DNA from: Arenibacter hampyeongensis
GTDB lineage: Bacteria > Bacteroidota > Bacteroidia > Flavobacteriales > Flavobacteriaceae
Assembly (NCBI RefSeq): GCF_002909255.1
Contig: NZ_PIOB01000004.1
Location: 434,001 to 498,000 of the forward strand
Reading direction: 5' to 3'
DNA: 64,000 bases
In this document: piece after piece, positions 8,558 through 16,898 of the stretch
Layout: the number at the start of each line of letters is the position of its first letter
Numbering within the stretch: position 1 is the first letter of the stretch
Position numbers and translations under genes: made by a program
The notes under the pieces: generated by a model
What the model was told of the DNA's origin: nothing
Databases searched by the model: none
Seen by the model: the letters and a program-made list of their open reading frames with translations, nothing else

Positions 8558-9019
8558 TCATTTCAATTCTATGGAATCCCTTTTTACCCTATAATGGATG
8601 GTTACTTTTTTTCTTCCCCACTTTAAGGCCTTTTTTTTATCTTCGCCCATGTAAATGTCAATGCGATTTTTCCATTTGGAATGCATCTTATCCTTTACCA
8701 GGTAAATACTGGTATCTCCCTCTATTTTGACTTGGGCATTGTAATCCAACCCCAATGGGATCAGGTCTCTGGAAACGGCAATTATTTTCATGCCCGGCTT
8801 TAGGGAATCGCCCCATGCTGTTATTCCTGGGTGAATTTTAGAGGTTTGGGAAGGGAAGGAATTATAGGCTGTAGCCGTTACCTTATGTTTTTTCCAGATG
8901 TAACCATCATCTACAACTTTTTCGTTGCAGGTAGCCAGAGAAAAAAGGATGACTGGCAAAACTGACCATAGTGTTAGTTGCCGACCCTTAGGACTCAATT
9001 TGCTTACAAAGTTATTCAT
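8558..9019 (-). CDS. 3D-domain (double-psi β-barrel) exported protein
   Basis: The 153-residue protein begins with a hydrophobic export segment (about 16-30) ending LATC, a weak lipobox. The rest is a 3D domain: TATAYNS, the TAWGDSLKPG stretch, VSRDLIPLG and the aspartates of VKDKM and RIDIYMG. This fold is shared with lytic transglycosylase MltA and the resuscitation factors, where the aspartates form the catalytic or sugar-binding site. Its neighbours are an amidase and an M14 peptidase, which supports a peptidoglycan role. Whether it is catalytic is not shown. Confidence 0.8.
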   Translation of the reverse strand: MNNFVSKLSPKGRQLTLWSVLPVILFSLATCNEKVVDDGYIWKKHKVTATAYNSFPSQTSKIHPGITAWGDSLKPGMKIIAVSRDLIPLGLDYNAQVKIEGDTSIYLVKDKMHSKWKNRIDIYMGEDKKKALKWGRKKVTIHYRVKRDSIELK

Positions 9020-9082
9020 ACCTATTTTTTAGAGTAACAAACCAATAAAATTGGGGGTTTGTCAATAAGTAATTGGAAATTA

Positions 9083-9895
9083 CTAGATTTTGTTCTTATC
9101 GCTATACCATCTTTTTAGCCATTTGGAAATTCCCTCCAAGCCGGGATAAATGATCCTTTCCGTAATATTTGCCTGATCCAGCTTATCCCTTATTTCCCAC
9201 TTTAATCCTGATGGAATAATTACTTTTTTTAAATATTTGGGATGGTTTTTAAGCCACTCCAAAGGACTGGAATCCGGATCTAACATAAATGAGAAAAGTG
9301 CGAATTGGTTTATAATGCGATCATCAAGCGAAGGAGGCTCGAAAAATACCATGGTATTTGTGTTCCTACTTGAAAAATCATATAATTCCTCTATGGAATT
9401 ACCTATCATTTGTTTAAGTTCCATGGAGCTAAAATAGAATATATCTTTGCTCAAAATGGGTGTTTTGAGCTCGTCCGGCAGGTGCTCCCTTAGTGCCACA
9501 TAGTTTACCATCCAGATGGCTCCGTCCACATTATAAGTACTCATGTCCTCCGTTAAAAAATGCAAAGCAACATTTGGCGAGTGCGTCCAGTCTATAAGCC
9601 TTGTAGGCAGCCCATGGTGTTGTCCCAAGGAAATCCAGTTCCAAAGATTATTATAATCATCTATCAAGGTGTTTATGGGCGAGTACTTTTTAAAATTTCT
9701 GATCATTGTACCTTCAACTTTGGAAGGTATTCTTCCCAATCTTTGCAGACTGGTCTCTAATCCAAATTGGGCATTGTAGACCCCCCTATAGGCATACGGT
9801 GAACGGTACCTATCGATCTTATTGTCTTTTTCATTAAACAAATATTCTTGCAGTTCCAACCAATTCTTAGGTTCAAATAACTCAAAATCTGCCAT
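9083..9895 (-). CDS. FRG-domain protein
   Basis: The frame is open to 10000, but the segment before Met36 (ATG at 9895, MADFELFEPK) is basic and unlike the rest, so 9895 is the likelier start, giving 270 residues. The FRG domain occupies about 1-190 and has its namesake YRGV motif and the signature GLPTRLIDWTHSP. The biochemical function of FRG domains is not established here. They turn up in accessory and phage-related contexts as well as in chromosomes. It stands alone, upstream of the 3D-domain gene with 63 bp between them, so it could head that transcript. No signal peptide, so probably cytosolic. Confidence 0.82.
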   Translation of the reverse strand: MADFELFEPKNWLELQEYLFNEKDNKIDRYRSPYAYRGVYNAQFGLETSLQRLGRIPSKVEGTMIRNFKKYSPINTLIDDYNNLWNWISLGQHHGLPTRLIDWTHSPNVALHFLTEDMSTYNVDGAIWMVNYVALREHLPDELKTPILSKDIFYFSSMELKQMIGNSIEELYDFSSRNTNTMVFFEPPSLDDRIINQFALFSFMLDPDSSPLEWLKNHPKYLKKVIIPSGLKWEIRDKLDQANITERIIYPGLEGISKWLKRWYSDKNKI

Positions 9896-10000
9896 TTTTC
9901 TGAATAATTTAAGTGCGGACCATAGATAGATCCTAGTTATGTCAACAAATCTGTAAACCAATTGAATGGTCGGCACAGGCCTTGTAGGGCACTGGTGCAT

Positions 10001-10422
10001 ACTATATTCCTACATATTCTTTTTGAAACTCATTATTCACTTTTCTTCATTTCATTCCCAATAAGGGAACTTGGGAATAATAAAATTAACCCTTTATTTA
10101 GAAATAAGTGGAGTTCTTTATAACTGCTTTCAAAACCCAGATTTTATCGGCCCATTAAAGCTGAGGTGTTAGCATTTGAGTGGCGACTATTATGTTGAAA
10201 CCATCAGCTACCGCCATGGCATCCTTAATTTTATCCCATGGCATCGGGCGTATTTACTATTAATCGACTTCGAAAAAGATAATTGGAGGTACATCTATAA
10301 AAACAAAAATTTGTGCAAATTCAATTTAAAAAAAGCCTAACCATAAACCTTCAATCAAATCACACCCTAAAAATAAAACGATTAACTTAGTGTAAAATAC
10401 TTTTAAGGGAGAAGTAAGGGGT
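10001..10422. other. Intergenic region, no recognised feature
   Basis: About 420 bp between divergent genes. A minus-strand frame of about 29 codons near 10165-10252 reads through but is too short to call. No terminator, RNA gene or clear promoter was found. Confidence 0.4.
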
Positions 10423-12213
10423 ATGAAAAAAATTATTTTCCTATTTATAATATTTACTTGCACTACTAGTTTGGCGCAGTCAAAAATAGAGGGCTTTATT
10501 TATGATGGGATGTCAAATGAGCCATTACCCTATTGTACTATAAGGATTTACGGTACAAAGGCTCATTCCACTATAACAAACGAGGATGGCAAATTTGCCG
10601 TGGATAGCGCTTTTTCTAGAGATTCTTTAGAAATAAGACACTTGGGGTTTAAAACCAAAAAAGCGGCATTATCTTATTTTGAGAAAGAATCCAAACTTAA
10701 TTTGGAAATGGATGTTTCTGTTTTGGACGAAGTTGTACTTACCGCAGGAGCAGACAGGGTGTACCCCTATACACTATTGGGCAGGGTTATTGAGGTCTAC
10801 CGAAAGAGTATAAGTACAACAGTAAGCAAGGCCTTTCTGACCATGGTTTCCTCTACAAGAAACATTCCGATCGAGCAGGTAGAGGGTTTCTACAACACTG
10901 AGCAAAATTTAGCAAAGGGTATTTCGGAACTTCGGGTCAAAAGTGGTCGATTTGGACAAAATAGCTCCTTCCCCTTCTATAGCTTGGACAACACCAAAAT
11001 TTTAAGTGACTTTCAACTTTTTGGGACCTCCAAACAAATATTGCCAGATTATCCAGGGAATTTGACCTATAATGCCATTGAAAGAATTTACGATGTAAAA
11101 ATTGATGATTGCATCAGCTGTAACAAGGAGGAAGTATCCTTATCCTTTTCACCCAAAGTGGCCAATGGTAGATTGTTTTATGGACAAATGTTGGTTGACC
11201 CTAAACTTTTGGTAATCAAAAAAATAGAACTTTGGGCCGAAGACCCCAAAACAAACGCCTTGACTTCCATCAACCCTGATGTTGATCTGACTCCCAAGGA
11301 GATTAGGCTAAATATTGTTTTTAACCCTATGGATCTTGAAAAGATTCAATATTTGGAACTTCACTTTCAAATGGGTTATAGATCTAAAAATGTTTCGGAG
11401 ATCATCGATTCCCGAACTTTTCTATATTTCTTTGATTATGACACTTTTTTTGAAGACCCCTATTTTACTCGGACGATTCCCTTTAACAATGATTATGACA
11501 AAATGATAGCCTTGCAGGCGTCTGACGATTTCTGGGAGATCAATTACCAATTTCCCAAAAGCATCAACGAAAACAAGTCGATGGATTTCATGAAAAAAAA
11601 CGGATTCCTGATTAACTTCAATAATTATATCCCATTGAATGATTTAAAATATACAAGGCCTACTGTCATTTCTTGGCAGCGTGCGAGAAGGCTTGGTTGG
11701 GAACATATACATGATTTATCCACGGAAGAAAATGAGGATGGTGAAATGAAAAATAACCCCGGGAAAAATATAACAACCGGCAAAGCCTATGATACGCCAT
11801 TTCAACAACTTCGAAGCAAACCTTCCCAAAAAGACAAGGACAATATCAATATTTGTTATATGGTGGATAGTTATAAAGGTGAAAATGGGATTACAGAGAT
11901 AGTGAGCCGCACTTTGTTGGATATCGATTCCTCTCAGTTCAGCTATGAGCGTACAAAAAATAAGCTGGTATATTTCAATATCATTTTTGATATTTACGAA
12001 GTTTATAGACAATTGGCCGCATCGCGGATTACGGAGAATATGACCTTTGATGAGGCAAAATTGATTTTTGATGAAATGTACCTGGGAGCTTTAACAGAGG
12101 TGAAAAAAATTGAAAAGGAAACCCATAACGGCAGTGACCACGATGGCTTGGTAAAATGGAACAACCGAATAAAAGCAAAATTAAATATTGACAATTTTGT
12201 TTCCTTAAAATAA
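10423..12213 (+). CDS. Exported CarboxypepD_reg-like domain protein of unknown function
   Basis: The 596-residue protein has a signal peptide (about 1-19, ending SLAQ) and then a carboxypeptidase-regulatory-like β-sandwich (about 20-105: GFIYDGMSNEPLPYC, TNEDGKF, LGF, VLDEVVLTAG). This is the N-terminal module seen on SusC-type receptors and on many flavobacterial surface proteins. The remaining ~490 residues have no β-barrel or plug signature I recognise. The region about 225-235 has a CxxC (DDCISCNKE). It may be an outer-membrane-associated protein. The gene is monocistronic and convergent with the TonB-plug gene. Confidence 0.75.
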   Translation: MKKIIFLFIIFTCTTSLAQSKIEGFIYDGMSNEPLPYCTIRIYGTKAHSTITNEDGKFAVDSAFSRDSLEIRHLGFKTKKAALSYFEKESKLNLEMDVSVLDEVVLTAGADRVYPYTLLGRVIEVYRKSISTTVSKAFLTMVSSTRNIPIEQVEGFYNTEQNLAKGISELRVKSGRFGQNSSFPFYSLDNTKILSDFQLFGTSKQILPDYPGNLTYNAIERIYDVKIDDCISCNKEEVSLSFSPKVANGRLFYGQMLVDPKLLVIKKIELWAEDPKTNALTSINPDVDLTPKEIRLNIVFNPMDLEKIQYLELHFQMGYRSKNVSEIIDSRTFLYFFDYDTFFEDPYFTRTIPFNNDYDKMIALQASDDFWEINYQFPKSINENKSMDFMKKNGFLINFNNYIPLNDLKYTRPTVISWQRARRLGWEHIHDLSTEENEDGEMKNNPGKNITTGKAYDTPFQQLRSKPSQKDKDNINICYMVDSYKGENGITEIVSRTLLDIDSSQFSYERTKNKLVYFNIIFDIYEVYRQLAASRITENMTFDEAKLIFDEMYLGALTEVKKIEKETHNGSDHDGLVKWNNRIKAKLNIDNFVSLK

Positions 12214-12414
12214 GCACTCTTAAATTTGTAATATTTTCTGGAAAGTGATGTAGATCTTCCTCTAGGAGTATATTTGGTGTTTTCTTCTATCATACGTTCC
12301 TTAAAATAATCGGCCAAGTCCAAGAAAAATTGGGTCTTCAGATAAAAATTCTTTATCACTTTCCAAGAATAGCTCTGCTTCCTCTGCGGAAGTGGACTCG
12401 CAAAAAACATCTAT
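12200..12414 (-). pseudogene. Probable decayed 3' part of the TonB-plug gene
   Basis: Directly after the stop codon of the plug gene the same frame stays open and protein-like (IDVFCESTSAEEAELFLES, then DKEFLSEDPIF) for about 35 codons. At a five-T run (complement of about 12329-12333) it must shift by one base to continue as LDLADYFKERMIEENTKY and RKYYKFKSAYFK. Removing one T would join the two frames. Codon use matches neighbouring genes in both segments. The simplest reading is that the plug protein was once about 70 residues longer and has lost its end by a nonsense and a frameshift change. An alternative is a short separate ORF starting at 12410, or chance. Confidence 0.35.
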
Positions 12415-13281
12415 TTAATCAGGAGGTTTTGGCGCATTCCTATTTTGGTCTATAAACAATTCATTTAGACTGTCCCGTAAAGCTGAATTATCATACCGCT
12501 TACCAACTTCACTGTAATCCAATTGGGTGGTGGCCTTGGTATTGATAACTATAACGCCTCCTACACCCATTGGTCCATATCGGGATATTGCAGCATTTCG
12601 TTCGAGAATAGCCACGCGGTCAATATCGTGTGCTGATAGATACGTAGGTGCGGTCTCCTGTATGAATCCGTCCACATCAAAAATGGCCTTCGGAGGTGTC
12701 CTGATGGTATCATACATGGAATAAGCAACCCTACGCAAGTAGACCTTTACTTCAGGAACTCGAACAACCCTCATACTAGGATTAAAGTTCATTAAAGAGG
12801 CCAAAAAATCCGGGCCTGTTGCCACCAGATCCTTACCGCTGATAACCTGAAAAGCCGATGAAGAACGCTCCTTGTTTAAAACGCCCCTTGAGGTCTTGAC
12901 CAGATTTGTATTTTCTGGAAATTCGGCCAAAATATCCTTTTGGGTTTTTAGTTTCCTTTTCTTTAACGTTACTTCATCCAACACGGTCGCCTTAGGAGAT
13001 AGGATAATTTTAAGTTCTTCTCCCGATTCTGGCACCACAAATTCATAGCTGCCAAATCCCAGGGAAGAGAAGATTAAAACCTCATTGGCATTTGCTTTTA
13101 AGGAGAACCATCCACTTTCATCGGTTTGTGCGCCCCGTTGAGTGCCTTTGAGCAGAATATTTACATTTGGAATGGGAGCTTCCCATACATCGGTCACCCT
13201 TCCCGAAATGGTATTTTCAGAAGTTTGGGAATAAAATGGCAATACAAACCATAAAACTAAAAATGACAACCAATTATTCAT
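12415..13281 (-). CDS. CarboxypepD_reg plus TonB-receptor plug protein lacking a β-barrel
   Basis: The 288-residue protein has a signal peptide (about 1-19, ending FYSQ), a carboxypeptidase-regulatory-like domain (about 24-95: SGRVTDVWEAPIPNV, TDESGWF, SLGF, VLDEV) and a plug-like domain (about 145-250) ending in the RNAAISRYGPMGVGGVIVI hairpin typical of TonB-dependent receptors. A full receptor would continue with about 500-700 residues of β-barrel; none follows. It is either a stand-alone plug protein of the sort found in Bacteroidota or a truncated product. Protein-like sequence after the stop suggests a recent loss of the C-terminus. Confidence 0.78.
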   Translation of the reverse strand: MNNWLSFLVLWFVLPFYSQTSENTISGRVTDVWEAPIPNVNILLKGTQRGAQTDESGWFSLKANANEVLIFSSLGFGSYEFVVPESGEELKIILSPKATVLDEVTLKKRKLKTQKDILAEFPENTNLVKTSRGVLNKERSSSAFQVISGKDLVATGPDFLASLMNFNPSMRVVRVPEVKVYLRRVAYSMYDTIRTPPKAIFDVDGFIQETAPTYLSAHDIDRVAILERNAAISRYGPMGVGGVIVINTKATTQLDYSEVGKRYDNSALRDSLNELFIDQNRNAPKPPD

Positions 13282-13677
13282 ACTTGTTGGATAACTAAAT
13301 ATTGAATCGGGAGATAGATAATATTAAAGATAATTTAAAAAAAAATAAAAAGGCTTTGACTGTACTTTAAAACAGTGGTAATGGTGCGCCAATAATGGTT
13401 TTTCAGATTTTGAGCCGGTAAAATTGTTCTTCCAAACCCGGAACACATTCCAATAATGTGAGTTTTTGCCATATTTAAAAAATTGGAACCCGGTAACATT
13501 AGCGGTCCTAAAATATCATATCTAAAATAAATAAAGAAAAGGCCTTTTTTATCCTTTGGGAGGAGTTGGAATCCTGTTTTTGGATTTGGAATAAAAGAGA
13601 GATATCACAAAATGGTCCATTCACCACATAAATTGGCCATTTCCCAACATTAATTTCTTGCCAACAGCTGTTCAACA
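13282..13677. other. Intergenic region, no recognised gene
   Basis: About 400 bp upstream of the TonB-plug gene. A 23-codon minus-strand frame near 13550-13620 is the longest coding-like piece and is not convincing. The region ends at the first copy of the repeated ~100-bp element. Confidence 0.4.
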
Positions 13678-13778
13678 TACTTTAGTAGTGTAATAAAAAC
13701 GAAATAACAATTTTTTCATTTTCATATAGTGTTCTCGTGAAAGAGCTTTGTCCTAAAGGATAAAGCTCTTTTTAGTTT
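13678..13778 (+). repeat. ~100-bp repeated element, copy 1, ending in a terminator hairpin
   Basis: It begins TACTTTAGTAGTGTAATAAA, contains the block TTTTTCATTTTCATATAGTG and the octamer TTCTCGTG, and ends in a 13-bp hairpin (13741-13770, one G-U pair, loop TAAA) followed by T-rich sequence. A second copy lies at 14575-14671 in the same orientation. It could be a small RNA with its terminator, or a mobile or regulatory repeat. Confidence 0.7.
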
Positions 13779-13837
13779 AAGGCGTTTTTAGTCGTGATGG
13801 AAGAATTGAAAAAGGCAATATGGATTGGCCAATTCAA

Positions 13838-14455
13838 CTACTCACCTACTTGAACGATCTGGGCGTTGGCCATAAACAATTCCTGCATGCGTTCCATACG
13901 GGGATCGAATTTAGTAGAAAAGATGGCGTACTGACATCTGTCCAAACTTTCAGGAATCCGAATCACATCAGAAAAAGGAGTGGGTTTGGACAAGAATTCA
14001 GCGTCGTCCACAATAAATAATTTAAGTTTACCCAGATTGATACCGTTCAGGTAAAAAATCTTGCTTAATCTTTTAGGCGTGGCTATGACGATATCAACCC
14101 CCTCAAAAATTTCATTCCGCTGCGCTTCTATATTATGTTCTTCATATACGGGGTAAATTCGCAGGTCCATTCTCCTTGTAAAGCGCTCAAATTCATTTTG
14201 CAGGGCCAAAGCCGATTCCTTGTCCTTTACAAAGATTAGCGCTCGTGGAGCTTCTTCAAATGCGGCGCAATCCAGTTTTTGAAGTGTACTTATAATTATA
14301 GAGGTAGTCTTACCGGCACCTTCAGGGGCAATACCAAAAACACTGGACCCCCCTTTGATTTTTGAAAGGATTGCCTTTTGAAATGGAAGAGGTTCTTTTA
14401 TTCCTTCCGCCTCCAATGCTTCTTTTAACTGTTCATGTATTTTTTTGAATGCCAT
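13838..14455 (-). CDS. Single-RecA-domain DEAD/DEAH-like protein
   Basis: The 205-residue protein covers only the first RecA-like domain of an SF2 helicase: Q-motif-like LPFQKAIL (about 23-30), Walker A APEGAGKT, motif Ia region LIFVKDKES, VIATPKRLSK, and motif II as VDDAEF instead of DEAD. Motif III appears as AIFSTKF. The second domain with motifs IV-VI is absent, and the sequence ends cleanly with no trace of it downstream. It is therefore probably a genuine short protein rather than a fragment, with an ATP-binding or RNA-remodelling accessory role. It is bracketed by the two copies of the ~100-bp repeat. Confidence 0.8.
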   Translation of the reverse strand: MAFKKIHEQLKEALEAEGIKEPLPFQKAILSKIKGGSSVFGIAPEGAGKTTSIIISTLQKLDCAAFEEAPRALIFVKDKESALALQNEFERFTRRMDLRIYPVYEEHNIEAQRNEIFEGVDIVIATPKRLSKIFYLNGINLGKLKLFIVDDAEFLSKPTPFSDVIRIPESLDRCQYAIFSTKFDPRMERMQELFMANAQIVQVGE

Positions 14456-14574
14456 AACTTAATATTAACTACTCCAATTTCATTTTTTTTTCAGGTACAT
14501 ATCAAGTTTCTCTTGATATACCACAACTTTTTATCCCTTCACAACAATAGTTTTCCCAATACGCCCTTCTACCC

Positions 14575-14671
14575 TACTTTAGTAGTGTAATAAAGAAATA
14601 AAGATTTTTCATTTTCATATAGTGTTCTCGTAAAAGAGCCTTGATCCAAAAGACAAGGCTCTTTTTAGTTT
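14575..14671 (+). repeat. ~100-bp repeated element, copy 2, ending in a terminator hairpin
   Basis: It shares TACTTTAGTAGTGTAATAAA, the TTTTTCATTTTCATATAGTG block, TTCTCGT and the terminal TTTTTAGTTT with copy 1. Its hairpin is AAAGAGCCTTG / CAAGGCTCTTT (14633-14643 with 14654-14664). Two stem positions differ from copy 1 in a way that keeps pairing. It lies between the DEAD-like gene and menB, 36 bp beyond the menB stop. Confidence 0.7.
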
Positions 14672-14707
14672 TAATGTTTTGGTAATTTTTCCATTGGATC
14701 AAGATAC

Positions 14708-15553
14708 TTAAGGAATCCAATTGTTCTTTCCAAAATTTGGTTTACGCTTTTCCAAAAAGGCGTTTCTTCCTTCTTTGGCTTCCTCTGTCATATAGGCCAA
14801 TCTTGTAGCTTCGCCGGCAAATACCTGTTGTCCAACCATTCCGTCGTCTGTTAGGTTCATGGCAAACTTTAGCATTTTTATGGAAGTAGGCGATTTTTCG
14901 AGAATTTCCTGGGCCCACTCATAAGCGGTAGTTTCCAATTCGTCATGAGGAATAACGGCGTTTACCATTCCCATTTCCATCGCTTCTTGGGCGGAATAAT
15001 TTCTGCCAAGAAAAAATATTTCCCGCGCCTTTTTCTGTCCTACCATCTTTGCCAGGTAGGCGGAGCCGTACCCACCGTCAAAACTTGTTACATCAGCATC
15101 TGTTTGTTTAAAGATTGCATGTTCCTTACTGGCCAAGGTTAAATCGCATACCACATGTAAACTGTGACCACCACCAACAGCCCAGCCAGGAACCACGGCT
15201 ATGACCACTTTGGGCATAAACCTGATTAGACGCTGTACTTCCAAAATATTTAAGCGGTGCATGCCATCTTCCCCAACATAACCTTTATGCCCCCTGGCCT
15301 TTTGGTCGCCACCACTGCAAAAGGAATATATACCATCCTTTGTGGACGGACCTTCTCCCGAAAGCAGGACTACACCAATACTGGAATCCTCCTGGGCATC
15401 ATAAAAAGCCTGATAAAGCTCAGCTGTAGTTTTGGGCCTAAACGCATTTCTTACATTGGGCCTGTTAAAAGCTATACGGGCAACACCCCCACTCTTCTTA
15501 TAGGTTATATCTTCAAATTCCCGAACTACTTTCCAATCAATTTTTTTCTGCAT
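14708..15553 (-). CDS. menB: 1,4-dihydroxy-2-naphthoyl-CoA synthase
   Basis: The 281-residue crotonase-fold enzyme closes the second ring of the naphthoquinone by converting o-succinylbenzoyl-CoA to 1,4-dihydroxy-2-naphthoyl-CoA in menaquinone synthesis. Family marks are present: NVRNAFRP, SGGDQKARG for the oxyanion hole and bicarbonate/substrate loop, VVPGWAVGGGHSLH, FDGGYGSAYLA and the C-terminal EKRKPNF. Length is as expected. It is transcribed from its own promoter at 15577-15606 and stands apart from other men genes. Confidence 0.95.
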   Translation of the reverse strand: MQKKIDWKVVREFEDITYKKSGGVARIAFNRPNVRNAFRPKTTAELYQAFYDAQEDSSIGVVLLSGEGPSTKDGIYSFCSGGDQKARGHKGYVGEDGMHRLNILEVQRLIRFMPKVVIAVVPGWAVGGGHSLHVVCDLTLASKEHAIFKQTDADVTSFDGGYGSAYLAKMVGQKKAREIFFLGRNYSAQEAMEMGMVNAVIPHDELETTAYEWAQEILEKSPTSIKMLKFAMNLTDDGMVGQQVFAGEATRLAYMTEEAKEGRNAFLEKRKPNFGKNNWIP

Positions 15554-15576
15554 TTCAAAAATGGTTTAACAGTGAC

Positions 15577-15606
15577 CAAAGATAACATACTTTACTAAAT
15601 TCCTAA
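15577..15606 (-). promoter_or_regulatory. menB promoter
   Basis: TATCTTTG (minus strand, 15577-15584) is a perfect TAnnTTTG, with TTA exactly 19 bp upstream (15604-15606). Predicted transcription start near 15570, a leader of about 17 nt. Confidence 0.55.
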
Positions 15607-15636
15607 CTTTGATAATTTTAACCAAAAGTGTTTCCC

Positions 15637-16881
15637 CTATTGTGGTCTGGAATTTTTTTCCTCGATCCACTTGGACATAAATTTGGTGCTTGCCTGGGTA
15701 TGGTGTAAGAGCATGGCCCCTATAAAATTATGTGATCTATGCGCAGCTAAATCTTTGTTAATCTGCCCTATTTTATCCAATAAAATTTGTTGAAGCACGG
15801 CCTTGTTGTAATAATTATTGATAATGTCAATACCATTCTGCTGAGCCTTGGACCACTTGTCCTTATTTTGATAAAGGAGTATGGCGGCTTTTGCAAAGGT
15901 ATCAGGGTCATTGGCAATTAGTCCGTTCCAAGGTAAGTTGGCACAAATTCCTTCGGCACCAATATCCGTAGTAATACTGGGCGTGCCACTTAGCATGCCA
16001 TTTAACAATTTACCCTTTATCCCCGCCCCAAAATTTAAGGGCGCCAAATTTAACCTTGCCTTGGAAACAACTTCATTTGCATTATCTGCATGTCCCATAA
16101 TGTGAAACCCTTGTTTTGGGCTGTTCAATTGTTTAATGCTTTCGGGCATATAAGCTCCATAGATGAATAAATTGGCAGTGGTCAATACACTGCGAATCAT
16201 AGGCCATATTTCCTTTTTTAAGGTTTGTACGGCATCTATATTGGGGGCATGTTTCCCATTGCCGATACACACAAAGTCTTTTTTTTGATTAAAATCGAGC
16301 CAATTATTCCGTTGTTCCTCATCAATTACATCATACATCATGGGCAAATGCAATAGTAAACTGTCATCTATTTTTAAGGTCTTGGCCAGTAGGTCAATTT
16401 CATGCAAGGAAATAATAAAACTAAGATCACATCTATATATACTGGCCATTTCGCGTTTCGTCAGGTCTTGGCCCAGCCAATTTTGAGTAGTAAAGGGAAG
16501 CGATTTTTTATAGGCCAGCTGTCGGCAATGTCTAAGCGAGTGCAAATCTTCAGTGTCCAAAATGCGCACGGCATTCGGATTATTCTGCACAACACGCCAT
16601 CCAAACTGTTCTTCGGTCAAAAAACGATCAAAAAGAACAATAGCTGGATTTAAATCCTTTAAGAAAATATCAAAACTGGAATGATTGAGTAAAATGGGTT
16701 TTTTGCTTACCCCAATGCCCGTCAGGTCATAGGAATATTCACTTTCTGCTGCAGTACTGGAAAAAGTTACCTGATAGCCCTGTTCCAAAAAGAAATGGAT
16801 TAACTGCAACATTCGCCCCCCTGCTGCAGTTGTACTGGGTTCTGGCCAGACATAGCCTATTATCAATATTTTTTTATCCAT
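15637..16881 (-). CDS. Glycosyltransferase, GT-B fold (GT4-like)
   Basis: The 414-residue cytosolic protein opens with a Rossmann strand and glycine-rich turn (ILIIGYVWPEPSTTAAGGRM) as in GT-B enzymes. The C-terminal nucleotide-sugar half contains the FVCIGNGKHAPNIDA segment, a GHADNANEVV stretch and PLNFGAGIKGKLLNGMLSGTP, the usual region binding the donor sugar-nucleotide, ending near TDIGAEG. Donor and acceptor cannot be told. It follows the SF2 helicase gene with a 17-bp gap and probably shares its transcript; no polysaccharide cluster surrounds it. Confidence 0.82.
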   Translation of the reverse strand: MDKKILIIGYVWPEPSTTAAGGRMLQLIHFFLEQGYQVTFSSTAAESEYSYDLTGIGVSKKPILLNHSSFDIFLKDLNPAIVLFDRFLTEEQFGWRVVQNNPNAVRILDTEDLHSLRHCRQLAYKKSLPFTTQNWLGQDLTKREMASIYRCDLSFIISLHEIDLLAKTLKIDDSLLLHLPMMYDVIDEEQRNNWLDFNQKKDFVCIGNGKHAPNIDAVQTLKKEIWPMIRSVLTTANLFIYGAYMPESIKQLNSPKQGFHIMGHADNANEVVSKARLNLAPLNFGAGIKGKLLNGMLSGTPSITTDIGAEGICANLPWNGLIANDPDTFAKAAILLYQNKDKWSKAQQNGIDIINNYYNKAVLQQILLDKIGQINKDLAAHRSHNFIGAMLLHHTQASTKFMSKWIEEKNSRPQ

Positions 16882-16898
16882 TTTCGGGGTGATCTTAA

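Noticed and set aside
10165-10252. 29-codon minus-strand frame in the 10.0-10.4 kb gap
   Set aside because: Too short, no promoter, ribosome-binding site or recognisable motif, and stops just upstream.
12003-12410. 135-codon minus-strand ORF overlapping the end of the CarboxypepD_reg gene
   Set aside because: Its second half is antisense to the well-supported gene ending at 12213. Only the part above 12213 looks coding, and it is better explained as the decayed end of the plug gene.
13550-13620. 23-codon minus-strand ORF upstream of the plug gene
   Set aside because: Too short, directly preceded by an in-frame stop, and no family resemblance.
13678-13724. Short Met-Lys-rich frames on the minus strand inside the two ~100-bp repeats
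   Set aside because: The two copies differ by a 5-nt length change that alters the frame, so coding is not conserved. An RNA or terminator role fits better.
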